Shown here: positions 18,041-26,779 of the stretch, piece by piece | Layout: every line of letters begins with the position of its first letter | Numbering within the stretch: position 1 is the stretch's first letter | Origin: Rhizobium binae | Lineage (GTDB): Bacteria > Pseudomonadota > Alphaproteobacteria > Rhizobiales > Rhizobiaceae | DNA: 64,000 bases | Direction: 5' to 3' | Assembly: GCF_017357225.1 (NCBI RefSeq) | Contig: NZ_CP071611.1 | Location: 62,001 to 126,000, forward strand | The notes under the pieces: generated by a model | Database searches by the model: none | Told to the model about the DNA's origin: nothing | What the model saw: the letters and a program-made list of their open reading frames with translations, nothing else | Position numbers and translations under genes: made by a program

Positions 18041-18688
18041 ATGGTCCAAAATCACGAAATCGAGAAAAGGCCGCGAGGTCGACCGCAAATCCGTTGTGAC
18101 GACGATACGAGAAGCGTGATCATCGAGGCGGCTAACCGGCAGTTCCACGAGAATGGCTATGCAGCGGCGAGCATCGCCGCGATCGCCCAGGAGGCCGGCG
18201 TCTCGACCAAGACGCTCTACCGCCTGTTTCCGACGAAGGCCGACCTCTTTTCCGAGATGATCATCGAGCGGACGGACCGCTTCCTCATGTCGGTGGACCC
18301 CGGCACGCTCGCCGTGGCGGATCTCAGGCAAGGGCTGGAGCGCATGCTGATGGCCTATGGCATGCTGACGCTCTCGCTGGATACGATCACCATGACCCGG
18401 CTTGTCATCAGTGAATCAGACCGTTTTCCCGAGATCGCCAATACCTTCTATGAGAAGGCGATCGTTAGAACGAACAGGCTGATGGAGGACTGGCTGCGCA
18501 GGCAGATCGACCGTGGACTGATCGCGCTCGATGATCCGCATGCGGCCTGCGGCATGCTCCGCGGGATGATGATCATGGAGCCTCAGCGCGCCGCGATGCT
18601 GCGCCAGGAGCAACCGCCGAAGATCGACGCGATCGCGGCGCGGGCGAAGATGTGCGCCGATCTGTTTTTGAAGGGTTGCGCGCTCTGA
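18041..18688 (+). CDS. TetR-family transcriptional repressor
   Basis: A 215-residue TetR regulator. The N-terminal DNA-binding helices read AANRQFHENGYAAASIAAIA then AGVSTKTLYRLFPTKADLF (about residues 28-70), followed by an AefR-like C-terminal ligand domain. ATG 18041 was preferred over ATG 18014 because a half-operator lies between them, but both are in frame. It is divergent from emrAB and probably represses the pump until a drug is bound. Confidence 0.85.
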   Translation: MVQNHEIEKRPRGRPQIRCDDDTRSVIIEAANRQFHENGYAAASIAAIAQEAGVSTKTLYRLFPTKADLFSEMIIERTDRFLMSVDPGTLAVADLRQGLERMLMAYGMLTLSLDTITMTRLVISESDRFPEIANTFYEKAIVRTNRLMEDWLRRQIDRGLIALDDPHAACGMLRGMMIMEPQRAAMLRQEQPPKIDAIAARAKMCADLFLKGCAL

Positions 18689-18724
18689 AGCATCGCCCGG
18701 GCTCCAGAGCGCGATGATTTTTCC
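18679..18724 (+). terminator. Probable terminator of the tetR gene
   Basis: CGCGCTCT (18679-18686) pairs with AGAGCGCG (18706-18713), followed by ATGATTTTT. The stem overlaps the tetR stop codon. Confidence 0.6.
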
Positions 18725-18798
18725 TTCAGGGCGGCCACATGCGGACGGGAAACAATATCGCGGTCCGGTCGTGGGTGGTGCCGCAACCGCTTGCGCCC

Positions 18799-19986
18799 TC
18801 AGGTCGGCGGGGCGTCCAGTGCATGCAGAATGCCACGCAGTTCGGCAAGACCGCGCATGCGGCCGATCGCCGGGTAGCCCGGCGTGACCGTCTTGCTGAG
18901 ATCGTCGAGCATGCGGTGGCCGTGGTCCGAGCGGAAGACGATCGTGTCTTGCGCGCCGCGGCGGCGGTCTTCGGCAACCAGTTCGCGGAGAACCGCGACC
19001 ATGTCGACATCGCCCTCCAGATGCGCGCTTTCATGGAATGTACGGCCGTCGCCTTCGCGCGTCGTGGCGCGCAGATGGGCGAAGTGGATGCGCGAGGCGA
19101 AACGCCGGGCGATCGCCGGCAGGTCGTTGTCGGCGCGCACGCCGAGACTGCCGGTGCAATAGCACATGCCGTTGGCTGCCGACGGCACCGCATCGAAGAG
19201 AGCGGCGTAATCATCGGAGGTCGAGGCGATGCGTGGCAGGCCGAACAGCGAGCGCGGCGGATCATCCGGATGCAGGGTCAGCTTGACGCTACGCGCTTCG
19301 GCCGCCGGCGTCACCGCCTCCAGGAATTCAATCAGATGCCGGCGCAGCCTTGCGGCATCGATGCCGCTATAGGCGACCAGCTTTTCGCGGAAAGCCGGAA
19401 TGGTCAGAGGCTCGGTGGTCGAGCCCGGCAGAGCCGATGTGATGATGCGGGTGATCTCGGCGATCTCCTCTTCCGACATCGCCTCGAAGACGACGCGCGC
19501 CCGTTCGCGATCCTCATCAGAATAATGCTGTGCCGCATCCGGCCGCTCCAGAATGAAAAGATCGAAAGCCGCGAAACGTTCGTGATCGAAGCGCATGGCG
19601 GTGGCACCGGTCGGCGTCACGAAATCGAGTTCGGTGCGCGTCCAGTCCACGACAGGCATGAAATTATAACAGATGATTGGAATACCGCAGGCGGCCACCG
19701 CTTCGAGGCTTGCGATCCACGCCTCAATCTCGGCCTTCGCCTCACCGCCCTTGCGCTTGACCGCGTCGGGGATCGGAATGCTTTCGACTACCGACCAGAC
19801 GAGGGCCGAACGGTCGCCAGGCGTGGTCTCGATCAGCGATTGCCGCTCGCGTACTTCCTTCTCCGTCCAGGCCCTGCCGATCGGCACCTGATGCAGCGAC
19901 GAGACGATGTTGGTCGCTCCCGTCTGGCGGACATCATCCAGCGTCACCGGCCCTTCCGGCCCGAACCATCTCCAACCCTGCCGCAT
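18799..19986 (-). CDS. uxuA: Mannonate dehydratase UxuA
   Basis: A 395-residue enzyme that dehydrates D-mannonate to 2-keto-3-deoxygluconate in glucuronate catabolism. The TIM-barrel metal ligands of the family are visible: His in TLHPDDPP, Cys in CYCTGSLG, His in IHFAHLR and Asp in RSDHGHRM. The N-terminal MRQGWRWFGPEGPVTLDDV is typical. ATG 19986 was chosen. A GntR regulator gene ends 43 bases upstream on the same strand. No uronate isomerase or oxidoreductase is adjacent. Confidence 0.93.
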   Translation of the reverse strand: MRQGWRWFGPEGPVTLDDVRQTGATNIVSSLHQVPIGRAWTEKEVRERQSLIETTPGDRSALVWSVVESIPIPDAVKRKGGEAKAEIEAWIASLEAVAACGIPIICYNFMPVVDWTRTELDFVTPTGATAMRFDHERFAAFDLFILERPDAAQHYSDEDRERARVVFEAMSEEEIAEITRIITSALPGSTTEPLTIPAFREKLVAYSGIDAARLRRHLIEFLEAVTPAAEARSVKLTLHPDDPPRSLFGLPRIASTSDDYAALFDAVPSAANGMCYCTGSLGVRADNDLPAIARRFASRIHFAHLRATTREGDGRTFHESAHLEGDVDMVAVLRELVAEDRRRGAQDTIVFRSDHGHRMLDDLSKTVTPGYPAIGRMRGLAELRGILHALDAPPT

Positions 19987-20029
19987 TATTCTTCCTTCCT
20001 CGCCTTTTCGTTTCGTGGTGGTCCCGCCG

Positions 20030-20782
20030 TCAGCAGAAATAATCGGGGTAGCGTGAGCGCAGCTCGTCGACATCGGGAATGACGGCGCTCAAGTGGTGGA
20101 TCATGGCGCTACGCGCGGCCGCTGCATCATGGGCAGCGAGGGCGTCGCGGATGATCATATGTTCGGAAACCACGTTGCCCATGCGCCCGAGCGCCGGCAA
20201 TGTCAGCCGCCGGGCCCGGTCGAGCTGCACCTTGACAGCCTTCAGAATCGCCCAGATGCCGGGATAACCTGATATCTGCGCGATCGCCTCGTGGAAGGCT
20301 TCATCCTCCTCGTGGAAGCTTGCGGTGTCGCTGACCGCTGCATGCGACCGCTGACGCTCTATACTCGCATCAAGACGGGCGATATCGGCGGTGGTGGCGG
20401 TCTGAGCCGCCATTTCGACGGTGGTGCCTTCAAGCGCCTTGCGCACGACGACCGCCTCGGGAATCGCCGAGACCGGCACCCGCGATATGACGGTGCCCGA
20501 CTGCGGAAAGATATCGACCAGTCCGCCTTCGGAGAGCCTCAACAACGCCTCACGCACCGGAGTGCGGCTGACGCCGAATTCGTCCGCGATCCGCTTTTCC
20601 TGCAAAAACAGGCCGGGCGGCATCCGCAGCGAGATGATATCGGCGTAGAGACGCTCATAGATGGCACCGGCCGTGGTGACGCGGCGCGGCCTGCGACCGG
20701 CTTCCTGCGAAAGCGGGCCGACAAGCGCATCGGTTTCTGGGGCTTGCCTCATAAACGGTACCGGGACTTTGGTCTTTGGCAT
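20030..20782 (-). CDS. GntR-family (FCD) transcriptional regulator
   Basis: A 250-residue FadR-type regulator. The winged helix is at about residues 37-105 (IYERLYADIISLRMPPGLFL, then FGVSRTPVREALLRLSEGGL) and the FCD ligand domain at about 110-235. FCD metal-ligand histidines appear in FHEAIAQISG, SEHMIIRDALAAHD and IHHLS. It lies just upstream of uxuA and probably senses a uronate-derived acid. Its start codon sits on the palindrome ATACTAGTAT. Confidence 0.88.
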   Translation of the reverse strand: MPKTKVPVPFMRQAPETDALVGPLSQEAGRRPRRVTTAGAIYERLYADIISLRMPPGLFLQEKRIADEFGVSRTPVREALLRLSEGGLVDIFPQSGTVISRVPVSAIPEAVVVRKALEGTTVEMAAQTATTADIARLDASIERQRSHAAVSDTASFHEEDEAFHEAIAQISGYPGIWAILKAVKVQLDRARRLTLPALGRMGNVVSEHMIIRDALAAHDAAAARSAMIHHLSAVIPDVDELRSRYPDYFC

Positions 20783-20790
20783 ACTAGTAT
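20781..20790. promoter_or_regulatory. Perfect palindrome at the gntR start (candidate autoregulatory site)
   Basis: ATACTAGTAT is a perfect 10-bp palindrome overlapping the ATG of the GntR-family gene (start at 20782). GntR/FCD regulators bind short palindromes of this type, so it may be the operator controlling gntR-uxuA. Confidence 0.55.
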
Positions 20791-20933
20791 ATCAGTTTTG
20801 ACGTCCTGCCAAGGTATCGCGTCGCCCGGCATGTTGACTGACCAGAGTTCTGAAACAGCCTTTCTACGCTGATCGAGCTCCGTGTGGAACTTCGATCAGC
20901 GGAATTGGTTGAAACCCCATCAAGGAGGCCCCG

Positions 20934-20987
20934 ATGAAAAATCCGTTACGAGCACAAACGAAATCGCGACCGAGGGCACGCAGATGA
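20934..20987 (+). CDS. 17-codon upstream ORF, possibly a leader peptide
   Basis: A very short frame (MKNPLRAQTKSRPRARR) with a strong AAGGAGG site 5 bases before ATG 20934. Its TGA stop overlaps the ATG of the DUF2934 gene (ATGA at 20984-20987). That downstream ATG has no good ribosome binding site of its own, so translation could be coupled. The peptide is basic and unrecognised. Confidence 0.45.
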   Translation: MKNPLRAQTKSRPRARR

Positions 20988-21331
20988 AGGATTCGTCCCC
21001 AACCCGCACGGGCAAAGGCAAGACGGCGCGGAAAGCCATGCGGGAAGCCACAGAGCAGGACATCGGTTCTCAGGCAGCTGCCCGTGAGGACGAGATCCGG
21101 AAAAGGGCACATTCGCTGTGGGAGAAGGAAGGGAGACCGGAAGGCAAGCATCGGGATCACTGGATCCGTGCCGAGCACGAGCTAGATGCACGCGGTGAGA
21201 CGGACAATCCTCCCAGGCTCGAGGCGCTGCGAGAGGCGTCGCGCGAACATTTCGACGCCTTCCTCGTCAAGACGGATCTGGAAGACGCGGATCAACGCGA
21301 AGCCTCACCCGGCACACGCGAGCAGAATTGA
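20984..21331 (+). CDS. DUF2934 domain protein
   Basis: A 115-residue hydrophilic protein. The DUF2934 motif is at about residues 27-62 (REDEIRKRAHSLWEKEGRP then GKHRDHWIRAEHEL). The N-terminus is basic and the C-terminus acidic, with no membrane helix. DUF2934 proteins are common in rhizobia and their function is unknown. ATG 20984 overlaps the stop of a short upstream frame with a strong ribosome binding site. A GTG at 20882 in the same frame is a less likely start. Confidence 0.7.
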   Translation: MKDSSPTRTGKGKTARKAMREATEQDIGSQAAAREDEIRKRAHSLWEKEGRPEGKHRDHWIRAEHELDARGETDNPPRLEALREASREHFDAFLVKTDLEDADQREASPGTREQN

Positions 21332-21383
21332 AGTTGCAGCCCGAGCAAAATTTAGGACGAGCATATTCAGGAAAGGTCCCGAC

Positions 21384-21635
21384 ATGGCTGACAAACAGGA
21401 TTTGACCGCCGGCTTTACCGGCACACCCGTCGAACAGCCGGAAGGATTGGCCAGGGCTGCCCGATCGGCGGCGAGCGGCGTGAAACGCGAGGTCTATGCA
21501 GTCACCGCCGGCGCCAGAGACCACCCGCACACTACAAGCGCATTGCTGCTTGGCATTGGTCTTGTGGCGTTCGGGTTCGGCTATCTCCTTGGTCGGTCAC
21601 CGGCGGAAAGCTCGACCCGCTCCTATTCGCGTTAG
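21384..21635 (+). CDS. Small single-helix membrane protein
   Basis: An 83-residue protein. A polar N-terminal half is followed by one C-terminal membrane helix (ALLLGIGLVAFGFGYLLGRS), a layout like the ElaB/YqjD/DUF883 ribosome-tethering family, though I cannot assign it. ATG 21384 follows GAAAGG. It lies 52 bases after the DUF2934 gene and may share its transcript. Confidence 0.65.
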   Translation: MADKQDLTAGFTGTPVEQPEGLARAARSAASGVKREVYAVTAGARDHPHTTSALLLGIGLVAFGFGYLLGRSPAESSTRSYSR

Positions 21636-21949
21636 CTGTAGGCATCAACGAATGAACCGCGCAAGCGGGAAGAATGATAGCGGCGGATCGTGTGTTCGAA
21701 CGGCGTCACCATACGCGGTAACGACAACTCCTCACGGCATAGTCGCGCCTCAAACATATTTCGTCATCGCATCGGCCTTGCCGTTGCAGGCTTTGCAGGC
21801 GCACCGAAGGTGGAGCAAGAAGCGTCCAAGTTTGTTGTTGGCGGAATACGACAGTGAGAAAAGCGCGGGCTACGCTCGCATCCACTGCTTGACAGCGATG
21901 AAAACGGTCCTTAGCGAGGCTGGATCAAAGACACCTCAGGATCAGCAAA
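21636..21949. other. 314-base gap without a recognisable gene
   Basis: The stretch holds short frames with no recognisable product. It should contain the promoter of the O-antigen-ligase-like gene. I see no clear operator or RNA gene. Confidence 0.4.
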
Positions 21950-23224
21950 GTGAATTACTTCAGGCAACTCGTGATTGCGGTACTTCATCCCGGGAGCGGG
22001 TCTGGAAGCGCATTTGATCGCAACAACGGCATTGCGGTTTTTCTCTTTGCAATCCTGCCCGGTCTTTCTCCCAATTTCAACGGGTTCATCCTCCTCGGGT
22101 CGATGCTGTCAGGCATCTACTGGTTGGCGACTGCCCGCTTTCCTATGAATTTGTCAAAGTCAGACCGAGCGGTCGCCATTTGCATGACGATCTACCCGCT
22201 GGTGATGATCGCCAGCATCGTCATCAATCCGCCTTACTCCGAAGTGCCAGACTGGATATTCCGGCTCCTGCCCTTCTTTTCGATCTGGCTGATATTGCCG
22301 CGAATGCGCCAATCTCCCGATGGCCGCCTCGTACCGCTGTTTATCCTCGGCGCCGGGATCGGCATGATCGTTACCTTTCTCATCAGCCTGCTGCAGATCA
22401 TGTTTCTGATGGAGAGAGCAGAGGCCGGGACGTCGAATGCTGCACTCCTCGGAATCATAGGCCTTCTTTTCGGGGGGATTGCGCTCCTTAACGTTCAATC
22501 TCCTAAAAGCGTGGAACAACGAATTGCGATCTTGGGATATGCCGCCGGCCTCGGTTGCGTGCTGCTTTCCGGCACGCGTTCGGCCTGGCTGGCCATTCCC
22601 GTCCATCTCGTCATCCTTCTCTGGTATTTTCGCAAACACAGCTTCCATCTGAGTTTGCGCAGTCTCGCCATTACCGGTTCTCTGCTGTTTGCGGGACTTA
22701 TCGCGCTAGGCAGTGGCCAAATCCTCCATCGCATCCAGGCGCTGCAGGAAAATATGGCAGCACTTGAACGCAGCGAAGATGAAGTTACCTCACTCAGCGC
22801 ACGGGTCGCCTTGTACAAAGGCGCACTGTCGGCAATCAGCAAGGACCCGTGGACCGGTTATGGCCCGCAAAACAGGATGCCCTCGGTCTTGGCGGAACTA
22901 CCTGACAGCTTAAGGCCGCAGTTGACCTATTCGCATGTCCATAACGGCTTTCTGACTGCGGGGATTGACGCCGGCGTTGCCGGCATCGCGGCGCTTTCGC
23001 TGCTGCTGCTGGCGCCCTTGATCGCCGCGTGGAAAAAGGAACCCGGCCCCGGCAGGGACCTGTCCATGGCGCTGGCGCTTCTTCTCACCAGCAGCTTCAT
23101 TATTACCGGCAGCGTCGGCATCATGTTCAACCAAAAGGCACTGGATCCGATCTTCGCCTATATGGTCGCCCTCATTTGCGTGGATAGGGGCAGCACACGC
23201 TTCGCGCCCGTCGTGCGAAGCTGA
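21950..23224 (+). CDS. O-antigen ligase/polymerase-like membrane protein
   Basis: A 424-residue polytopic protein of the Wzy/WaaL superfamily with about ten helices. A large external loop contains the family's histidine (PQLTYSHVHNGFLTAGIDAG). The segment LLSGTRSAWLAIPVHLVILL carries the conserved arginine. It would polymerise or ligate lipid-linked polysaccharide units. The start is GTG 21950 with a weak ribosome site, so a later start is possible. It converges on the capD-like gene. Confidence 0.85.
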   Translation: MNYFRQLVIAVLHPGSGSGSAFDRNNGIAVFLFAILPGLSPNFNGFILLGSMLSGIYWLATARFPMNLSKSDRAVAICMTIYPLVMIASIVINPPYSEVPDWIFRLLPFFSIWLILPRMRQSPDGRLVPLFILGAGIGMIVTFLISLLQIMFLMERAEAGTSNAALLGIIGLLFGGIALLNVQSPKSVEQRIAILGYAAGLGCVLLSGTRSAWLAIPVHLVILLWYFRKHSFHLSLRSLAITGSLLFAGLIALGSGQILHRIQALQENMAALERSEDEVTSLSARVALYKGALSAISKDPWTGYGPQNRMPSVLAELPDSLRPQLTYSHVHNGFLTAGIDAGVAGIAALSLLLLAPLIAAWKKEPGPGRDLSMALALLLTSSFIITGSVGIMFNQKALDPIFAYMVALICVDRGSTRFAPVVRS

Positions 23225-23256
23225 ATTCCCGCGCTCAACGCTGTGAATCGTCGGCT

Positions 23257-25251
23257 TCAGGCTGCCGTAGTGGTTTCGGCGCCGGTGAAGGCAAGATCCG
23301 ACACCTCACCGGTTGAGGAATAGCCGGAGACAAGTTCTGCGAGGGTCGCGCGTGCCGCGACCATATCGTTTCGATCCAACGCCGCATTGAGCGAGCTGAG
23401 TCTCTTTGAAAGCTCGGGCCAGTACAGGAAATCCTCACGAGCCTTCATAATCCTGGGATGTTCGGTTGTCTCAGGATTATCCCCGATCAACAGTTCTTCA
23501 TAAAGCTTCTCGCCTGGCCTCAGGCCGGTAACGGAAAGCTCGATGTCCCCCTCGGGATTATCCTGGTCGCGGACGGTCAATCCCGAGAGCTCGACCATTT
23601 TGCGGGCGAGATCTGCGATGCGGACGGGCTCGCCCATGTCGAGCAGGAAAACATCCCCGCCTTCGGCCATGGCGCCCGCCTGAATGACAAGTTGCGAGGC
23701 CTCTGAAATGGTCATGAAGTAGCGGGTTATTTTCGGGTGCGTCAAGGTAACTGGCCCGCCTTCCTTGATCTGCTGCCGGAACAGCGGCACGACGGATCCG
23801 GAGGAACCGAGGACGTTTCCGAACCGGACCATCGAGAAATTCGTGCGTACTCTGTCAACGGCCGGTTCTGCGGCAAGCGCCTGCAGAACCATCTCCGCCA
23901 GCCTCTTGCTGGCGCCCATCACATTCGTCGGACGCACGGCTTTGTCCGTGCTGATCAGCACGAAATTCAAGACGCCGCATTTATTCGCCGCCCGTGCGGT
24001 GGCGAGCGTCCCCATGACGTTGTTCTTGATGCCTTCCACGGCATTGTGTTCGACGAGAGGCACATGCTTGTAAGCAGCAGCATGATAGAGCGTCTGAGGC
24101 CGCCAGCTCTGCATAATATGTTCCATCCGATCCTGGTCGCGGACGGAACAAAGGATCGGAACGATCTGCAGGCTTTCGTGCTTGTAAAGTTCGGCCAGCT
24201 TCAGCAACTCGGCGTGAATATTATAAAGCGCGAACTCATTCTGATCGATGAGGATTAGACTCGAAGGCGCATTGCGCAGAATCTGGCGACAGAGTTCACC
24301 GCCGATCGAACCGCCGGCCCCCGTGACCATCACCACCTTGTTGCGCATCGCCTTGTCGAGCAATTCCTGCCGCGGCGCCACTGCTTCCCTGCCCAGCAGG
24401 TCTTCGATCTCCAACTCACGAATGTCCGAGACGGCGACACGGCCCTGAGCAAGCGCCGTGAGGTCCGGCAATGTCCGAACATTCACCCTGGCCTTGCGGA
24501 TGCGCTCGAGGATTTCATTGCGCCGCTGCCGCGATGCCGATGGCAGAGCAAGAAGCACGTTGTGCACGCCAAGAGCTTCGGCGAGCACCGGAAGGTCGGA
24601 CGGGTCGTAGATCGGCAGCCCGCCCATGATGCCGCCCTTAAGACGCGGATCATCATCAAGGTAGCCGACGACATTGAGTTCGGCGCTGTTCGTCAGAGCA
24701 CCGGCGAGTTGTCGGCCGGCATTCCCTGCTCCGTAGATCAGCACCTTGGCGAGCGTATTCTGGTGAAGGATACGCTGATAGGTATCGCCGAGCCAATAAC
24801 GGATGCTCAACCGCGACAATCCGATCGCAATCAGCAGCAGGAAAGGCTGCAGAATACCGACGGTTCTCGGAACGCCCGGGACGCTCAGCGCCGTAAATAT
24901 CGTCATGAAGGCGACGCCGTAGATCGCAATAGCCTTCAGAACCGCGATGAAAGCGGCAAGACCGGCGTAACGGAAAATTGCCCGATACATGCCCATGACG
25001 ATGAAGATGGGAAGGGCCATGCACAGGGAGACGAAGACCGGCAACCACTGCACGCCGGTCAGCACCGTCCATTCGTTCAGGCGGAAGCAATAGGCCAGCC
25101 AGATCGTCAGGACGCAAAAGCTTGAATCCACCAGCAAGGCGAGAGCGCGTTTGGCAGCACGCGGCATCGCCAGCAGCGGGGCGACGAGCGCCTGCATCGG
25201 CACTAAGAACCATGCTGAGCGTGGCGTCTCAGTGGGGGTATTTTCAGGCAT
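23257..25251 (-). CDS. CapD/WbpM-type nucleotide-sugar 4,6-dehydratase
   Basis: A 664-residue membrane-bound polysaccharide biosynthesis enzyme. Four N-terminal helices (about 28-145) precede two Rossmann regions: VLIYGAGNAGRQLAG (about 170) and VVMVTGAGGSIGGELC (about 312). The catalytic region reads STDKAVRPTNVMGASKR, with Met where ordinary short-chain dehydratases have Tyr, as in the WbpM/CapD subgroup. It probably makes 4-keto-6-deoxy UDP-sugars for surface polysaccharide. It lies downstream of the sugar transferase gene and convergent with the polymerase gene. Confidence 0.9.
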   Translation of the reverse strand: MPENTPTETPRSAWFLVPMQALVAPLLAMPRAAKRALALLVDSSFCVLTIWLAYCFRLNEWTVLTGVQWLPVFVSLCMALPIFIVMGMYRAIFRYAGLAAFIAVLKAIAIYGVAFMTIFTALSVPGVPRTVGILQPFLLLIAIGLSRLSIRYWLGDTYQRILHQNTLAKVLIYGAGNAGRQLAGALTNSAELNVVGYLDDDPRLKGGIMGGLPIYDPSDLPVLAEALGVHNVLLALPSASRQRRNEILERIRKARVNVRTLPDLTALAQGRVAVSDIRELEIEDLLGREAVAPRQELLDKAMRNKVVMVTGAGGSIGGELCRQILRNAPSSLILIDQNEFALYNIHAELLKLAELYKHESLQIVPILCSVRDQDRMEHIMQSWRPQTLYHAAAYKHVPLVEHNAVEGIKNNVMGTLATARAANKCGVLNFVLISTDKAVRPTNVMGASKRLAEMVLQALAAEPAVDRVRTNFSMVRFGNVLGSSGSVVPLFRQQIKEGGPVTLTHPKITRYFMTISEASQLVIQAGAMAEGGDVFLLDMGEPVRIADLARKMVELSGLTVRDQDNPEGDIELSVTGLRPGEKLYEELLIGDNPETTEHPRIMKAREDFLYWPELSKRLSSLNAALDRNDMVAARATLAELVSGYSSTGEVSDLAFTGAETTTAA

Positions 25252-25374
25252 TGCTTCCCAGCGTCTCGCAGATCAATCAGACAATCACCTTCTTGTCATT
25301 TTCTACAACGAGCGCAACTGAAATAATCGGAACTCAAGGTCTTCCGCAGCACTTATCTATCAGAAGTAGGTAAT

Positions 25375-25992
25375 TTAATGCTTTATTCCCTTGCGGCGGA
25401 TAACCTTCCCGGCGGTCAAAAACAGGATGCGCATGTCGAAGCCGATCGAGCGCCGCTGAAGATATTCGACGTCGAATTTCACCTTGTCCGGAATCGGCAA
25501 TTCGTCACGGCCGTTGATCTGAGCCCACCCGGTCAATCCGGGCAGGAGCTGGTCGACGCCGTGGGCCGTCCGCAATTCGATCAGATCGTACTGATTGTAG
25601 AGCGCCGGCCGAGGCCCGACGAAACTCATCCTGCCCCCCAGAATGCACCAGAGTTGCGGCAATTCGTCGAGGCTGGATTTGCGCAGAAACGAACCGATGG
25701 GCGTCAAAAACCGATCGGGATTTTCGAGCAGATGTGTAGCAACCGTCGGCGTGTCGACGCGCATGCTGCGAAATTTCGGCATCAGGAAGATCTGGTTGAA
25801 GCGGCCGACACGTTTTGACCAATAGAGGATTGGCCCCGGTGAGGTCAGTCGCACACAGAGAGCGACGACAAGGATCGGAACAAACAGGATGACCGACGTG
25901 ACCACAGCCAGAACAATATCGACTGCCCGTTTCAAACCCATGCTCCGCACTTGTTCCATTGTCTCGTCAGGGGATTTCGCCATCCACCCCAC
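25375..25992 (-). CDS. Undecaprenyl-phosphate sugar-1-phosphate transferase
   Basis: A 205-residue monotopic enzyme of the PglC/WcaJ C-terminal type, which loads the first sugar phosphate onto undecaprenyl phosphate. It has one N-terminal membrane helix (AVTSVILFVPILVVALCV), the motifs KFRSMR and LRKSSLDELPQLW with the Asp-Glu pair of the active site, and GGRMSFVGPRP. It is short, lacking the N-terminal domain of WcaJ. It starts surface polysaccharide synthesis together with the neighbouring dehydratase and polymerase. Confidence 0.9.
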   Translation of the reverse strand: MGWMAKSPDETMEQVRSMGLKRAVDIVLAVVTSVILFVPILVVALCVRLTSPGPILYWSKRVGRFNQIFLMPKFRSMRVDTPTVATHLLENPDRFLTPIGSFLRKSSLDELPQLWCILGGRMSFVGPRPALYNQYDLIELRTAHGVDQLLPGLTGWAQINGRDELPIPDKVKFDVEYLQRRSIGFDMRILFLTAGKVIRRKGIKH

Positions 25993-26233
25993 CGCGCCGT
26001 ATCGTCAAAAACGAGTTTCGCGTCAACTCCAGTCGGCATCGTTTCCTCAAGGGAACTCTGGCTTAGTTTATCGTTTCAAACCCGAGAGACCAATATGTGC
26101 CTGTGCTTAGGAGGACCGCTGACGCCTTGACGCCTCCCGGCAAATCCTTCTTGGAACCGACAGACGGGCCTCGCATTTAGGTGCTGCGCTACATCTATAC
26201 ATCCAGTGATCTGCGGAGAACGGAGGACCTCTC

Positions 26234-26625
26234 TTGGAACGATCGCTATTTCTCGCCAAGCTTCTGGGGCCGACATTCGTCGCCGTCTCGCTGGGGATGA
26301 TGCTCAATCTCGGCCTGTACCAGACTATAATCGCCGAAGGGCTGCACGCCGGCATCTTACTCTACCTGTCCGGATTCCTGTCGATGCTGGGCGGTCTGGC
26401 ATTGTCAACCTGCACAACAGGTGGCAGATGGACTGGCGGGTCGTCATTACAGCACTGGGTTGGTTGATGACAATCGGTGGCGCCGTCCGGATCGTCCTGC
26501 CGCAAATAGCGATTGCGGTAGGTTCGACTATTTCCAGCGGTCGCACCTCCGTAGTCGCCGCCGCACTGGCGACCGGGGCGCTGGGCGGGTTCCTCAGTTT
26601 CAAGGGTTACATGCGGCGCTCCTAG
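26234..26625 (+). pseudogene. Small membrane protein split by a frameshift
   Basis: Two frames join into one protein of about 130 residues. Frame 1 starts at TTG 26234, 7 bases after GGAGG, and runs MERSLFLAKLLGPTFVAVSL to FLSMLGGLA. Frame 2 continues IVNLHNRWQMDWRVVITALG to GGFLSFKGYMRRS. The break is near 26402 (CTGGCATTG). One extra C would restore the frame and give LAIVNLHN. The joined protein has about four helices. I do not recognise the family. Confidence 0.65.
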
Positions 26626-26748
26626 GCCATGAGATTTTCCTCTCCCCTCGCCTGCCAAGCGGAAGTGGCTAACCTGGTGATCTTGAAGGGAGAAGGCACC
26701 AATGAGAAGCTATCTCCCCCTTTAGTTCCGTCACCCTTCGTTAACTAT

Positions 26749-26779
26749 AAGTTCCCGCGGCGAATACCGCTTGGAACTT
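26749..26779. terminator. Hairpin at the repC stop codon
   Basis: AAGTTCC-c-GCGG (26749-26760) pairs with CCGC-tt-GGAACTT (26767-26779) with a 6-base loop. It overlaps the repC stop at 26779. There is no T-run, so it may be a terminator, an mRNA-stabilising hairpin or a binding site. Confidence 0.5.

Noticed and set aside
18700..18740. Possible third RIME-like copy (GCGATGATTTTTCC)
   Set aside because: Only a short stretch resembles the repeat; the two palindromes are absent and the stem is better explained as a terminator.
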